Assembly: GCF_034702125.1 (NCBI RefSeq)
Contig: NW_026945665.1
Coordinates: 729,001-793,000, forward strand
Length of the DNA: 64,000 bases
Direction of reading: 5' to 3'
Origin: Engraulis encrasicolus
Taxonomy: Eukaryota; Chordata; Actinopteri; Clupeiformes; Engraulidae
Made by a program: the position numbers and the translations under genes. The notes under the pieces were generated by a model. It ran no database searches. It was not told the origin of the DNA and saw nothing but the letters and a program-made list of their open reading frames with translations. This document shows positions 41,643 through 52,382 of the stretch, piece after piece. Position 1 is the first letter of the stretch. The number at the start of each line of letters is the position of its first letter.

Positions 41643-42415
41643 CTACCACTCCTGTCCACCTATTTATAAGCGTACATATTAAATACAAAATATAAGTCCG
41701 GTTATGGAGTTGGGCTAGGTGGTTGCAAGACAGAGCTGTCCCGAACCAAAGTGTACATATTGTAGTTGGACAATAACAAATACAAAATATAAAAGAAATA
41801 TATTTAATATCTATACATAGATCAGTGGCGTGCATAGGCTTAAAACCAAATGACTATTTTGAAAATTAAGCAGAAAAAAAGTATGGGGCAAATGGTAACA
41901 CTGTTTTAATGGTTCCCTATTACAGTGGATCCACCACATTAGGTACAGTGTAATAACCAGTGTAACAATATTTAATACCATGTAGTGTAACACCATGTAC
42001 CAATTTTGTTCTTACATCATGCATTTATGTCTAACTGGTACTACATACAATACAAAAAAATGGGCCATCTTGAAAGTGTTGGCCTCCACAATCTAATCAG
42101 TTCATGGACTTACCCTAGAGCATCAACACAACGAATCTGGGACAAATCCATCCACCCGGACAGAAGTTATCGGCCAAACAGAAATTCTGCCATCTTGAAT
42201 TCAGCCATCTTGAAAGTGCTGGCCGTTAATGGACCTACCCTAGAGCATGAACACTCCAAAGTGTTGACCTCCAAAATATAATCAGTTCATCAACCTACCT
42301 TAGAGACAAATCCAACCATCCGTTGAAAAGTTGTCATGTTTACACGAAAGACTCAACGCGGTGGCGCACGCAAACCCATTACATCCCAGACGCTTCACGT
42401 TTCAGGGATATAATT
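41643..42415 (-). mobile_element. Helitron-like element, copy B (truncated)
   Basis: It matches copies A and C from the CCACTCCTGTCCACC stretch to the end GTTTCAGGGATATAAT. The hairpin/CTAG end is missing because the copy starts at a LINE junction. An extra 83 bp (41695-41777) is flanked by the 14-bp direct repeat AAATACAAAATATA. The 120-bp internal array is reduced. Confidence 0.6.
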
Positions 42416-42475
42416 ATCCAGAAATCAATCTGACGATAGTTTTCCGCATTTTCTTCTTTTAAAATCTATGTAAGG

Positions 42476-42739
42476 CAGGGATGGGGAACCAATGTCTCAA
42501 GGGCTTGTTTGCGGTATCGATATCATTTTAATGTTATGCAACTTCACATGAAATATGACATATTTTGTAAAGGAATCTTAGAGATTACATTTCCAATGCA
42601 ATTAGGTGGGGACTGTTTTAAAGGTGTCTAACTTCAATATAGGCCTAAATTGCATGGGGAAATCCTGTTTTGTGTTCATAGTACGGCCCTCGGAGGAATT
42701 TGAAGTGGCCCTTCGAATGAAAAAGGTTCCCCACCCCTG
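42476..42739. mobile_element. hAT-type MITE, 264 bp
   Basis: The ends CAGGGATGGGGAACC and GGTTCCCCACCCCTG are inverted copies (14 of 15). They are flanked by ATGTAAGG (42468-42475) and ACGTAAGG (42740-42747), an 8-bp target duplication with one change, as expected for hAT. Confidence 0.85.
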
Positions 42740-42747
42740 ACGTAAGG

Positions 42748-43055
42748 CATATGTAGCATTGCTTTGATGGTATCTATTGCACATATGAAAATGTAGTTTG
42801 TATACATTACATGCTAAGAAGTAAAATGGCAGATTAAGCTATGATGTCAGGTAATGCAGCATTTTACTACTACTATTATTAGGCTCTTATCCACATACAG
42901 TGCACAGCAATAATGAGTACACCCCTGTTGAAAAGCAACATTTTGAACAATGAATATTTCAATAAGAACACAAGCTATTTCCAAAATGCTCATAGAGTAA
43001 GTTTAATAAAACATCTTTTGAGCTTAGCACAGAAAAGTAAGGTCAATAGTATAAC
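42748..43055. other. Possible TE end, otherwise nothing
   Basis: CACAGCAATAATGAGTACAC at about 42902 resembles dispersed fish repeats; there is no partner end and no gene. Confidence 0.35.
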
Positions 43056-43059
43056 TTAA

Positions 43060-44786
43060 AGGACCACTCTAATAGAAAACCATTCTTACATGTTATGTGC
43101 ACCATTATTCAAAACCCACAAACCTGAATCATTAAATAAGTAAAAAATAATTTGGGTTTATGATTTTATAGTTTTTAGTTAATTTACAAAATAATCATTT
43201 CTGATTGGATGTGACGTCACAAGACGAATTTCATGACTCCGGAAATATCGATTTTTACAAGAATTAAAACAAGATTTTTTTAATGCTTCAACGCTGTTAT
43301 ATGGCATTGTAGGCCTACTGTGGGTACTGGTAGTTGTTGTGCCTACATGTTGGCAAACCACTAGGTGGCACCATTACCTCATATTTCAGAGCCATGGGGA
43401 GTGTTTTTGTTTACTTCAAAGAGACGAGGCTACAGCTGAGCTAGCAAGCCAAAGTGCGACTCGAGATGAGTTGCAGACATGACGCTGTCCTGACTGACTA
43501 TAAAGTTTGAAAATGTACTTCCGAGTCTACATTACAACTTAGTTCTTACAGATTTGATCACTTTTCAAACACAGTATGTTGATGTAATTTGTAAAGACCG
43601 CGATTGTTGTCCTGGCCATTGCAAAAACATACAGTAGCAGCTGGAGAAATGACAAGGCTAACAATGTGAAACGATAGCAGCAAGAATGGGGTGTTCGATC
43701 GTTGAAATTATAATTCATAGGAGCCCTGACAGATACTGTATTTGGAAACGGATCGTGAGACTGCTAATGGTGCTCGCCTGGGTCTCAGTCAACACATCGG
43801 TGAGTAGGACTAGCTAGCCTGCTAGCTTCGTCGACCTACTGTGCTTTCAGGGTTGTGTGGGTGGAATAGCTGTAAATATGATACAGTATGTAACAGATGA
43901 AATACTTTCCGTAACTTCGGTCCCTTTATTGACCGTTCAGCTACCGTGTACCGGTGTGAACATAGATTGTGTGTCAGATACATAATCTCTGTGTGACATG
44001 TTCTACTCTTTTGGTGCTACTGGCTATTCCAGACTGTTTAGAAACCCCATGTTGCTACTACGTGTCTTTTGAGGTCAAGCTTACAATGTAACGGTGTTAG
44101 ATATTCATCTCAACAGCGAAAATGTCGGGGGGCAGATTTTGTATTAGAGCTATTTGTTTCACTCCATGTCTGTGGACGGCGTCCTATCTTTTATACAGTG
44201 GTGTTGTGCTTGGAAGTTTGCTTGGTAGTGTGGAGACGTGGGGAAAGCTAATAAGCTAGCCTTGTAGTTGCAGAACTCGTGCTGTTAGACTTTCTATTTC
44301 ATTGAAATTGAAAACATTTCTTTGCAAACTGTTCGCCGTCTTGGATAATGAACACCATGCACTCTATAACACAAAGAGATAGTATATTTGAACTATAACA
44401 TCACTATCGTATCCGCACTCAAATTTCACTGCTCCCACAGTGTACACAGGTCCAGTTAGCCAAGGCGCTGCTAATGACCCGGTGTGCGTTCCATTCCCCG
44501 CACTGTGCACTGTGTACTGAGATGCAGTGCACTTCCCACCCTCAGCTTAACGGCAAATAAGTGCAGATATTTTGGCTGACACAAGTGCGTGGATTGAGAC
44601 GTGATTTTTCATCTTTTGACATCAATTCTGGCTCGTTTTTGTTTTTGGGTTTTCGGTTAAAACAACGTTTACAAACAGTCCTTACTACTGAACAAAACAA
44701 CTTCTGTACATTAGAGTTCTGTTTCTGGACACATGGAAACACGTTTGAAACCATGTAAACGTATAGTTTTCTATTAGAGTCGTCCT
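43060..44786. mobile_element. TTAA-flanked element, 1.7 kb
   Basis: TTAA at 43056-43059 and 44787-44790. The ends AGGACCACTCTAATAGAAAA and TTTTCTATTAGAGTCGTCCT are inverted copies with one mismatch. No transposase is recognisable. It contains an open ATG stretch at 43686 ending in a strong donor (ACATCG|GTGAGT, 43797). Confidence 0.8.
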
Positions 44787-45015
44787 TTAAATCTTAAACA
44801 GCAGTAACTAACAGTAGTTTGTAATTGCATGGACTGGGTTCTGGGTCTAGTCAGCCTTAATATCGTCGGTGAAGCTAGCATTAGCGTTGGTATTGTCTGG
44901 TTTTGGCCAGGGGACATTGTGGTCATGTGGCTCTTAGGTGTTGATCTATCAGCACTGCCCTTGGTCCTGGTCCTGCACACCTAACTGCTGCCTTCACGCT
45001 CCTCAGCCAGGTGCT

Positions 45016-45048
45016 GTGTGTGTGTGTGTGTGTGTGTGTGTTTGTGTG

Positions 45049-45092
<44 letters not shown>

Positions 45093-45095
45093 TGT
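45016..45095. repeat. (TG)n and (CGTG)n microsatellite
   Basis: TG repeats pass into about eleven CGTG tetramers. Confidence 0.9.
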
Positions 45096-45276
45096 TTGAG
45101 AGAGACCATGCTCCACTTTTACAATTACAATTACAATTACAAATTTAGCACAGTGCATTTTATAAGGTGATATGGACTGTAGTGTGACCAATTACCGGTA
45201 CCGGTACCTGCACAGTAATGGCCTATCAAGCTTGATATCAAACAAATCTAAATCTCTTCATCTTCTTCTACCCCAG

Positions 45277-45566
45277 GGCAGGACAACAGCCAGATGGTCG
45301 CTGCATATCTGGAGGAGAAGAAGCCGGAGCACATCCAGAGTGTCACAGAGGTGATGCCCATAGCAGACCTGCTCCTCGCCCAGAGGGTCATTGGCCAGGA
45401 GACCTACGCCAAAATCAAGGCTGCCACCACCAGTCAGAACCAAATGAGACTCTTGTTTGATGGCCTGCACGCAGCTGGGGCCCAGGGCAAACTGGCCTTC
45501 TGCACAATCCTACATGCCAAACACCCCCACCTAATGCAGGAGCTGTGGCCTGCACCACCTCAGTAG
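45277..45566 (+). CDS. Terminal host exon encoding a CARD domain
   Basis: CTTCTTCTACCCCAG ends at 45276; the exon is entered in phase 1 and ends at TAG 45564-45566. The frame gives a six-helix death-fold sequence of the caspase-recruitment type: MVAAYLEEKKPEHIQSVTEV, MPIADLLLAQRVI, TYAKIKAATTSQNQMRLLFD, KLAFCTILHAKHPHLMQELW. It resembles CARDs at the C-terminus of fish inflammasome proteins (ASC, NLRP1-like), which recruit caspases in the cytosol. The 3' UTR runs to AATAAA at 45699. Upstream exons are not identified with confidence, so the gene cannot be named. The final WPAPPQ tail is unusual-looking. Confidence 0.8.
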
Positions 45567-45698
45567 GCCTAGTGCACTTTGTTCATGGCATATGTGCTGC
45601 CACATACTGCTCCTCCTTCACACCATTGATGGCCTTTCTCTGCCAAATAACGATCTTCTTTTTATATTGCATATGCTCTGTTCAAAATGAATGTGTAC

Positions 45699-45704
45699 AA
45701 TAAA
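45699..45704 (+). terminator. Poly(A) signal of the CARD gene
   Basis: AATAAA 133 bases after the CARD stop codon. Confidence 0.75.
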
Positions 45705-45720
45705 AACTCTGCTCCTCAGA

Positions 45721-46779
45721 TGCTGTCTTCTAATTGAACTTGGCCCTTGTTTCCTGTTTCCTTGAAACAACCCCCCCCCCCCCCGTCCCCTTCCTAAAGT
45801 CTCCCTGTCTCCTAAAGCCATTGCACCATGTACTGACTGCCTAATCCTAGAAAAACTAGTTTTGAGTTGAAATGAGTTGCGTGAAATGAGTTGCGAGAAA
45901 TGAGTTGCGTGTAAAAGCAAGGACACTCATCTTACATTAGACTGTTTTTTTTTTCATTGCGCTACATACCCACATTTGTAATACACAATCTCAAATCCCA
46001 AGAGATTGAATGTACAAGTGAAACAGTAAAGGCAAGTTAACTAGGTATGGAAGTCGATAATCTTACAATTTTGATTTTCAATTTCATTTACAGAAATTCT
46101 ATAAGATCTATCGTCATGGTTGGAAAAATTTGCATTGAGTCGAGATGGTCTGCAAAATCAGTCACAAAAGAGTGTTAGAGTCTCGAAAATAGCCTCTGAG
46201 CAATGCCAAGTAAGGTCACGCTTGCGACCTGCCGACATTCTCCCTCTGTTTGTACCCGTTGCAGGCAGGCTTACATATTTAAGCAAGATTTAAGAAAAAA
46301 ATGTATAGACTACATTTTTAAAAACAATGTTTATTCAGGCTATACTGAAATTAAATAATTAGATGATCAAAACTGCAATCCCATTGCTCAAGGCGCGAGG
46401 CCTGTCACAGTGCAAGGCCCAGGTCAACCGCCCAGCTCACCCACCCCTCGGGAATAATGTAGATGTGCAAGAAAGTCCTTGTGCACAGAGAGAGTAGAGT
46501 AGAGTAATGTAGAGTAGACCTATCTTGTGTTTAACAGAATAGTGTCAGTGTCTCCAGCGTCTTCCCAACTCCTAGTCCAGTCCAACGCAACTACACATAC
46601 AGCTTCTTTCTCTCGCCACACAAGATAATTTCTGCCGGAACCCTGATGATGAAAATTATGAGGAAGGGGAACCCCCCAGCCCCCCCCGGGTGATATAAAA
46701 AAGTCACACACTATTGACTGTTTTAAATCTAGACTCAGACCGAAGCTGTTCTCGCATCTCTAAATTATTTGTTTTTAAT
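45721..46779. other. No recognised gene
   Basis: A C-run at about 45770-45784, a GAGTTGCG(A/T)GAAATGAG-type short repeat at about 45865-45910 and an AGAGT repeat at about 46490-46515 are the only structure seen. Confidence 0.45.
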
Positions 46780-46914
46780 TTTCTTCTATTGGGGGCGGGC
46801 ACACGCGTTGCATTATGGGATATCGGATCCATATTTAGTGCCTTCCCGCTAGTAAACAAAGGTAGACGCGAAACAAAGACCGTGGAAGAAACACGATTTT
46901 ACTGAGAGAGAAAC

Positions 46915-48794
46915 ATGCTAAAACGCAAGAAAGGATGTGGAATATACAGGGACACGTTGCAGAAAGAAGCCAGAGATCGGTATATGGAGAAGATTGGCCT
47001 TATAAATGGACTGGATCCGTATGAAGTCCCTAGTAAGGAATGGAGTTGTGATGATGCCTTACTGCCTAAGTTCACCCTTTCAGATATCATTGCTTATCTA
47101 GTCTGCGGTGTCAGTGCTTATACTCTGAACGAGTTTAAGTGTTACAAGTCACTAGAAGCCTTCAAACATGTGAACGCTGGACGTCTGAGTGATATGGAGG
47201 TCATTAAACAGGAGGAGAATGTCGTGGTCAGAGCAGAGGTAAGCTAAAATCTGTTTCTACTGCTGTACAGCTGCAACACATGTTTTCAAGTGTTCTAAAC
47301 GGGTATTTAAGGCAGTGATCTGACTAGATGTAATGTAAACATTCAGTGGTTGCCATGCACGTCATAAGATATACAAATAAACAGTATATTGTATATATTA
47401 TTACAAAAATAAACATAGCAGTAGGCTATCAGGCATTGATGTTAACTTTTGCTCACAGGCTAGTAGTTTTGATGGTAGTGGTGGTCAATCTACTTGTGGG
47501 TAGCAGTCCTGCATAGAGTGAAACATTGTCATTGTTATGCAAATGAACAATGCCTATCCATTTTTTGTTTCCTTAGGTCATGCACTCCCAGCGCGTAAAC
47601 GACCCTCCGCTGAAACCGTGGGTCATCATAACTGGCAGCGGGGAGGTCAGCTGTGCCCACTGTACCTGTATGGCTGGCATTGCGGAGTCCTGTACACATG
47701 TTGGGGCTCTGCTGTTCGCAATAGAGTCAACTTACCGCAAACGAGAGGCAAAGACTGTGACAGCTGTCCCGGCATATTGGAAAATTCCATCAGGGATCAG
47801 GAAAGTCCGTGCAGAGGTGGGTCACAAGATGGACTTCACAACAGCCAGGGCCAAGCGTATTGCTCTGGACAGAGCAATAAACGAGGACATCCCCATGCCT
47901 GGCCCACGGAGACGGCCCAGTGAACGTCCCACACCACAATTCACAGATGAGGACATGGAACCACTTGTGCGCGTTCTTCATACGAAACGGGCAGCATGTG
48001 TGTCAAATTGGCCGGGCTGCTACCCTGAATATGCGGACCCTGTGCAGCCTGCGGAGATGATCCCAACACTACAAGACCGCCTGCATGACCCCGGGTTCAT
48101 TAATGCCTCCTTAACAGACATACTCCAACATTGTGACACAGTGACACACGTCTCGGCTGTGACACAAGAAGAAGCCCAACACATTCGCACACTAACACAG
48201 ACGCAGCACAAGTCATCAGCCTGGTTTGGAGTACGGGCAGGAAGAGTGACTGCCTCCATGATGCACGCGGTTCAAGTGTTCAACCTTGACAAGCCAGCAC
48301 TGTCCACAGTCAGGAGCGTGTGCTATCCAACTGCGCACTGTGGAACAGCTGACACACGATGGGGGATGGCACATGAGGACACTGCACGCAAAATGTACCT
48401 AGCAAAACAAGCACCACACCACCCGTGCCTCCAAATTGAGCAGTGCGGCTTTTACATCAACCCGGCACCAGATGGGCTGCTCACCTGTGTCTGCTGTGGA
48501 GAAGGCTGCTTGCCACAGCGCACCAGAGTTTTGGCTGTGAAATCAAAGAATAGCAAAGCAGCCACAGCACCAGCACCAAAGCAGCAGCGGAAAACAGTGA
48601 GGACCCCAAAATCAGCAAGGAATGAGACAAATAAAGAAAATGTGTGGTGTGTGTACAGAGGGTCTGAGGAGCTAGACACCATGGTTCGCTGTGACAACAG
48701 CAGCTGTGCGACGCAGTGGTTCCACCTCACCTGTGTTGGACTTGATGCGGCCACTGCAGAAGAGGAGGCATGGTATTGTGATGCTTGCCTCTAA
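46915..48794 (+). CDS. SWIM zinc finger / YqaJ-like protein with damaged nuclease core and PHD-like end (513 aa by splicing)
   Basis: Exon 1 is 46915-47238 (donor GAG|GTAAGC), exon 2 is 47577-48794 (acceptor TTTCCTTAG); phase 0, no internal stop. The N-terminus is lysine-rich (MLKRKKGCGIYRDTLQKEAR). The SWIM finger is CTCMAGIAESCTH (residues about 137-149). The YqaJ part is recognisable (SSAWFGVRAGRVTASMM, GFYINPAPDGLL) but after CCGEGCL the expected ExK segment and following strands are absent; the text jumps to a basic linker. The C-terminus is PHD-like (MVRCDNSSCATQWFHLTCVG, EEAWYCDACL) with one of the first zinc cysteines apparently replaced (WCVYRG). Nuclease activity is therefore doubtful. 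A donor and a good acceptor support the single intron. Confidence 0.7.
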
Positions 48795-48954
48795 TCACAA
48801 GGTGGTAGTTTTGCAGAGGTATTCCTGCACTGTACTGAAGTTCTGCACAACTTTCTTTTTTTCTTTTTTGAATTTTTTTTTTGTATACGGTCTGTTAAGA
48901 TATTTTGTCATTTAATATAATGTGCCCCCCCCTCCCCCTTTATAGTACTCAGGT

Positions 48955-49713
48955 GTTCTGAAGTTGCACTACTACTGTTAAGATATTGCAATATAATTTC
49001 CTTTGTCCCCCCCCTCCCCGCCATTACATTAATATTTTGCCTTGCACTTTTTCAAATGCACTGTTTTGTGCTCTCAGGTTCTCAAGTTGCACTGTGAATT
49101 TATGTCAATACTACTGTTAAGATATTTCAATACAATTACAACATTTTCTTACTGTACTTAACCCTATCCAGACCGGGCTTTTTTGGCATACCTGGGACCG
49201 GGGGGGGGGCTCTTTTGACCCCCCCCCCCCCCCCCCATAACTTAGGAACCGAATGGCGTATGACCACCAAACTTGGAGGGGATGATCTTCAGCCAAAGAT
49301 CTATGAATGACATCAGTTTGGTGTCATTATTGGATATTATGACGTCATTATGACATCATTTCCTGATTGTATTGCCCAAAATGTCACCTTAATGTATTTT
49401 CCATCTAACTTGGGTAATGCATATACATTTTGGTTATTATGTGCATCAGACCAATTCAAATGTTCACAAGGGTGTCTGATGCTAATGAAAATGTAAAAAA
49501 ATATGAAAAGTGATGATGATGAGACTTAGATCAGTGATTTTTGGGCAGGTGTACCCGTCAGAAAACCGTTGCCATGGCAACAACAAAAATGATAGACCTA
49601 ATCTTTTGGTAGCCAACTTCTTCTTAGGAAAAGTCACAAAGTTTCGTAGTCATAGCTGTAGTCATTCAAGAGTTACACAACATCAAAGTTGGTGCGGGCA
49701 CTTTTAGCCCCCC

Positions 49714-49767
<54 letters not shown>

Positions 49768-50129
49768 CTGGATAGGGTTAAAGATTTCAGGTTATCACTA
49801 GTTGCACTTTCAGTATTTACAGTTCAAAACGACATACTTGAAATTACTTTTGTTCTGAAGTTGCACTACTACTGTTAAGATATTGCAATATAATTTCCTT
49901 TGTCCCCCCCCTCCCCGCCATTACATTAATATTTTGCCTTGTACTTTTTCAAATGCACTGTTTTGTGCTCTCAGGTTCTCAAGTTGCACTGTGAATTTAT
50001 GTCAATACTACTGTTAAGATATTTCAATACAATTACAACATTTTCTTACTGTACTTAAAGATTTCAGGTTATCACTAGTTGCACTTTCAGTATTTACAGT
50101 TCAAAACGACATACTTGAAATTACTTTTG
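48955..50129 (+). repeat. Tandem duplication of a 278-bp unit in the 3' region, first unit interrupted
   Basis: Unit 2 (49852-50129) repeats unit 1 (48955-49851) almost exactly, starting GTTCTGAAGTTGCACTACTA. Unit 1 minus the TTAA element is 277 bp. Confidence 0.9.
49162..49777. mobile_element. TTAA-flanked (piggyBac-type) MITE, 616 bp
   Basis: TTAA at 49158-49161 and 49778-49781. The ends CCCTATCCAGACCGG and CCGGTCTGGATAGGG are perfect inverted repeats. A G-run and C-run (about 49200-49236) and a 57-bp near-pure C tract (49708-49764) lie near the ends. The sibling unit at 50055 carries the unoccupied site (GTACTTAAAGATTTC). Confidence 0.9.
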
Positions 50130-50148
50130 TCATATTACTTTACTTGTG

Positions 50149-50203
50149 AATAAAAAAAGAATCATACACACTTGACTTGAGTCTGAAAGAATATTTATTT
50201 ATT
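50149..50203. terminator. Opposed poly(A) signals between convergent transposon genes
   Basis: AATAAA on + at 50149-50154 serves the YqaJ-like gene. Overlapping AATAAA signals on - (TTTATT at 50194-50199 and 50198-50203) lie just after the transposase stop at 50214. Confidence 0.6.
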
Positions 50204-50213
50204 TCCGTCAACT

Positions 50214-52349
50214 TCAGCTTTGCACAACACTCCTGCTCCTGATGGTCAGAGTACAACATACAGACACAATCTTGTCAAGGAATGTTTTTTCTTCACCTTC
50301 ACATGGCAACACCATGTTGATGGGCACTTTTGCAGACAAAATTGTGTATTTGTTTCTGACAGTTCCAATCACCCTTTCCACGTGAATTCGGAGATGAGCA
50401 ATTTTCCTTGTGTTTTCCACATCTCTTGCTTCCAATTGACAGTGTCCTCTTGTGAAGGCGGGGATCTTTACCTCAGCACACATGAGTCCCACACTCTCCT
50501 CAATATCAAAGCCACGATCAGCTAACACCACATCTCTAGGTAGCAACTTTTGAAGAATGCCACAGTTCTCAGTCACATGTTTATCACTGACGCGCCCCCC
50601 CCATCCCTTTGAAATGAAAGAAATGTGTCCATTTGGTGTAATACCAATGAGGTACTTCATAGTTGCATTGTGTTTGTAGTGGGAAAAGGCCTGACATTGA
50701 GCATTAAGATTTGAAGGTTTCTCTATGAATATTTCAAAGCAGTCCAGAATCACAGCAACACGGTTCCCGAAGGCTTCCACAAACTGATGGGGCATAGTGG
50801 TGTGCAGGGCATCTCGAGTTGGCCAGTAGATCAGTTTTGTGATGGTGCTATCCATGACGCCTATCATGTGATTGAAAATTCTAGAAATGGTTGTCCTGTC
50901 CACGCTAAAGATGTAGGCTAAATGTTGCAGTGGCAAGTTCAGTCTGAGGCGCATGAGTGTGAGCATAAGCATTTGAAAAGGTGACAATACTCTACTGCTC
51001 CGTGTGATGAATGGAAGAAGAGTGGCTAAAAGAGCCATGAAAACCTCTGCGTCCGCCAGCCCAGTGTAGTACTTAACCCTCACATCATCATCCTTCAGGG
51101 AATGTTCATCCATTCTTCTCTGGCCAAGCTCTAATTTCAGGGCTCTGTTCTCATCCAGCAGTCGGTTGATTTCCTCACGCCGCTTCGAGCAGAAGTCACA
51201 TTCTGTCACCGGCCCCTGGTCAGCTTCATCCTCTAGGCCTGCAGGTGCTGATGCTGATGCTCCCTCAGGTGTCTCTACTGTGGATCAGATACAGATTGTA
51301 TTAGCTCAATGTGTCATGCAAATACAATGCAGAAGTAGTAGTTCATACACCGCGCTCTTCCGTGTGGTGCGTCTCCAGTTGAATAACTTTGAAGGTGAAA
51401 AAGTGGATTGCACTCGGTTCTTCTTTTCTTCTTTTTTATTTTTTTATTTACATAGCAGCAGAAGTGTAGACAAACGTTTCGGCTGTTTCGAGACACTGAC
51501 GAAGGCAACAGCCGAAACGTTTGTCTACACTTCTGCTGCTATGTAAATAAAAAAATAAAAAAGAAGAAAAGAAGAACCCGAGTGCGATCCACTTTTTCAC
51601 CTTCAATGCAAATACAATGCCCATGCAAAAGGGACAAAAATATCTTACAAGGCTGTTGAGCAGAATCAAAACCACTCGCCGAAGAGTCAAAATAATCATT
51701 GTTTTGAAACAGCTTACATTTCATTGGACAGACAAAGACTTAACATATGCACCGAATCTCGATGGAGAAAAGACATTAGTGCCTTAGAGCCCTCATTGTT
51801 TTTACATTTGTCAAAGTTATGTAAGGCTTACCTGGTGTAAGAAGGGGTGTTTCATCCATTGACTCCATGCTCTCAGTCCTTCGTCGTTGTCTTTGTTCCT
51901 GTCTCTCATAGCGACAAGTCTCGGTGGTGGTGGTGGTGGTGACTGTCTTGGTCGTGTACCCCAAGTGCAGTGATGGTGCCCAATCCGGATGGGAGGTGTT
52001 CGTTTCATTTGCTGGTTTACCTAGTGAAACAACCAGCGTTATTACTATGCTGTGCAGCTTACTAGTACGTATGTGGCAGAAAATAAGAGTGTTGTAGAAA
52101 GGGAAATCGGGTGCTACACGGATGTCTACACAGTCCCAGGGCTCTCAAGTTTTGAAGTTTGGTGGGAGTGAGATTGGGTTGGGGGCTGGGGGGGGGGGCC
52201 CGAACCATCGGCCCATCGGCCCATCGGCCCATTGGCATCGGCCGGTTATTACAACAACAATAACACATAAGTAGCACTAATAGGCCTAGTTATGACATTT
52301 GTTTCATCTAGTAAAGAAAACTAAACTATGTTGAATATTTTGTGTGTGT

Positions 52350-52382
<33 letters not shown>

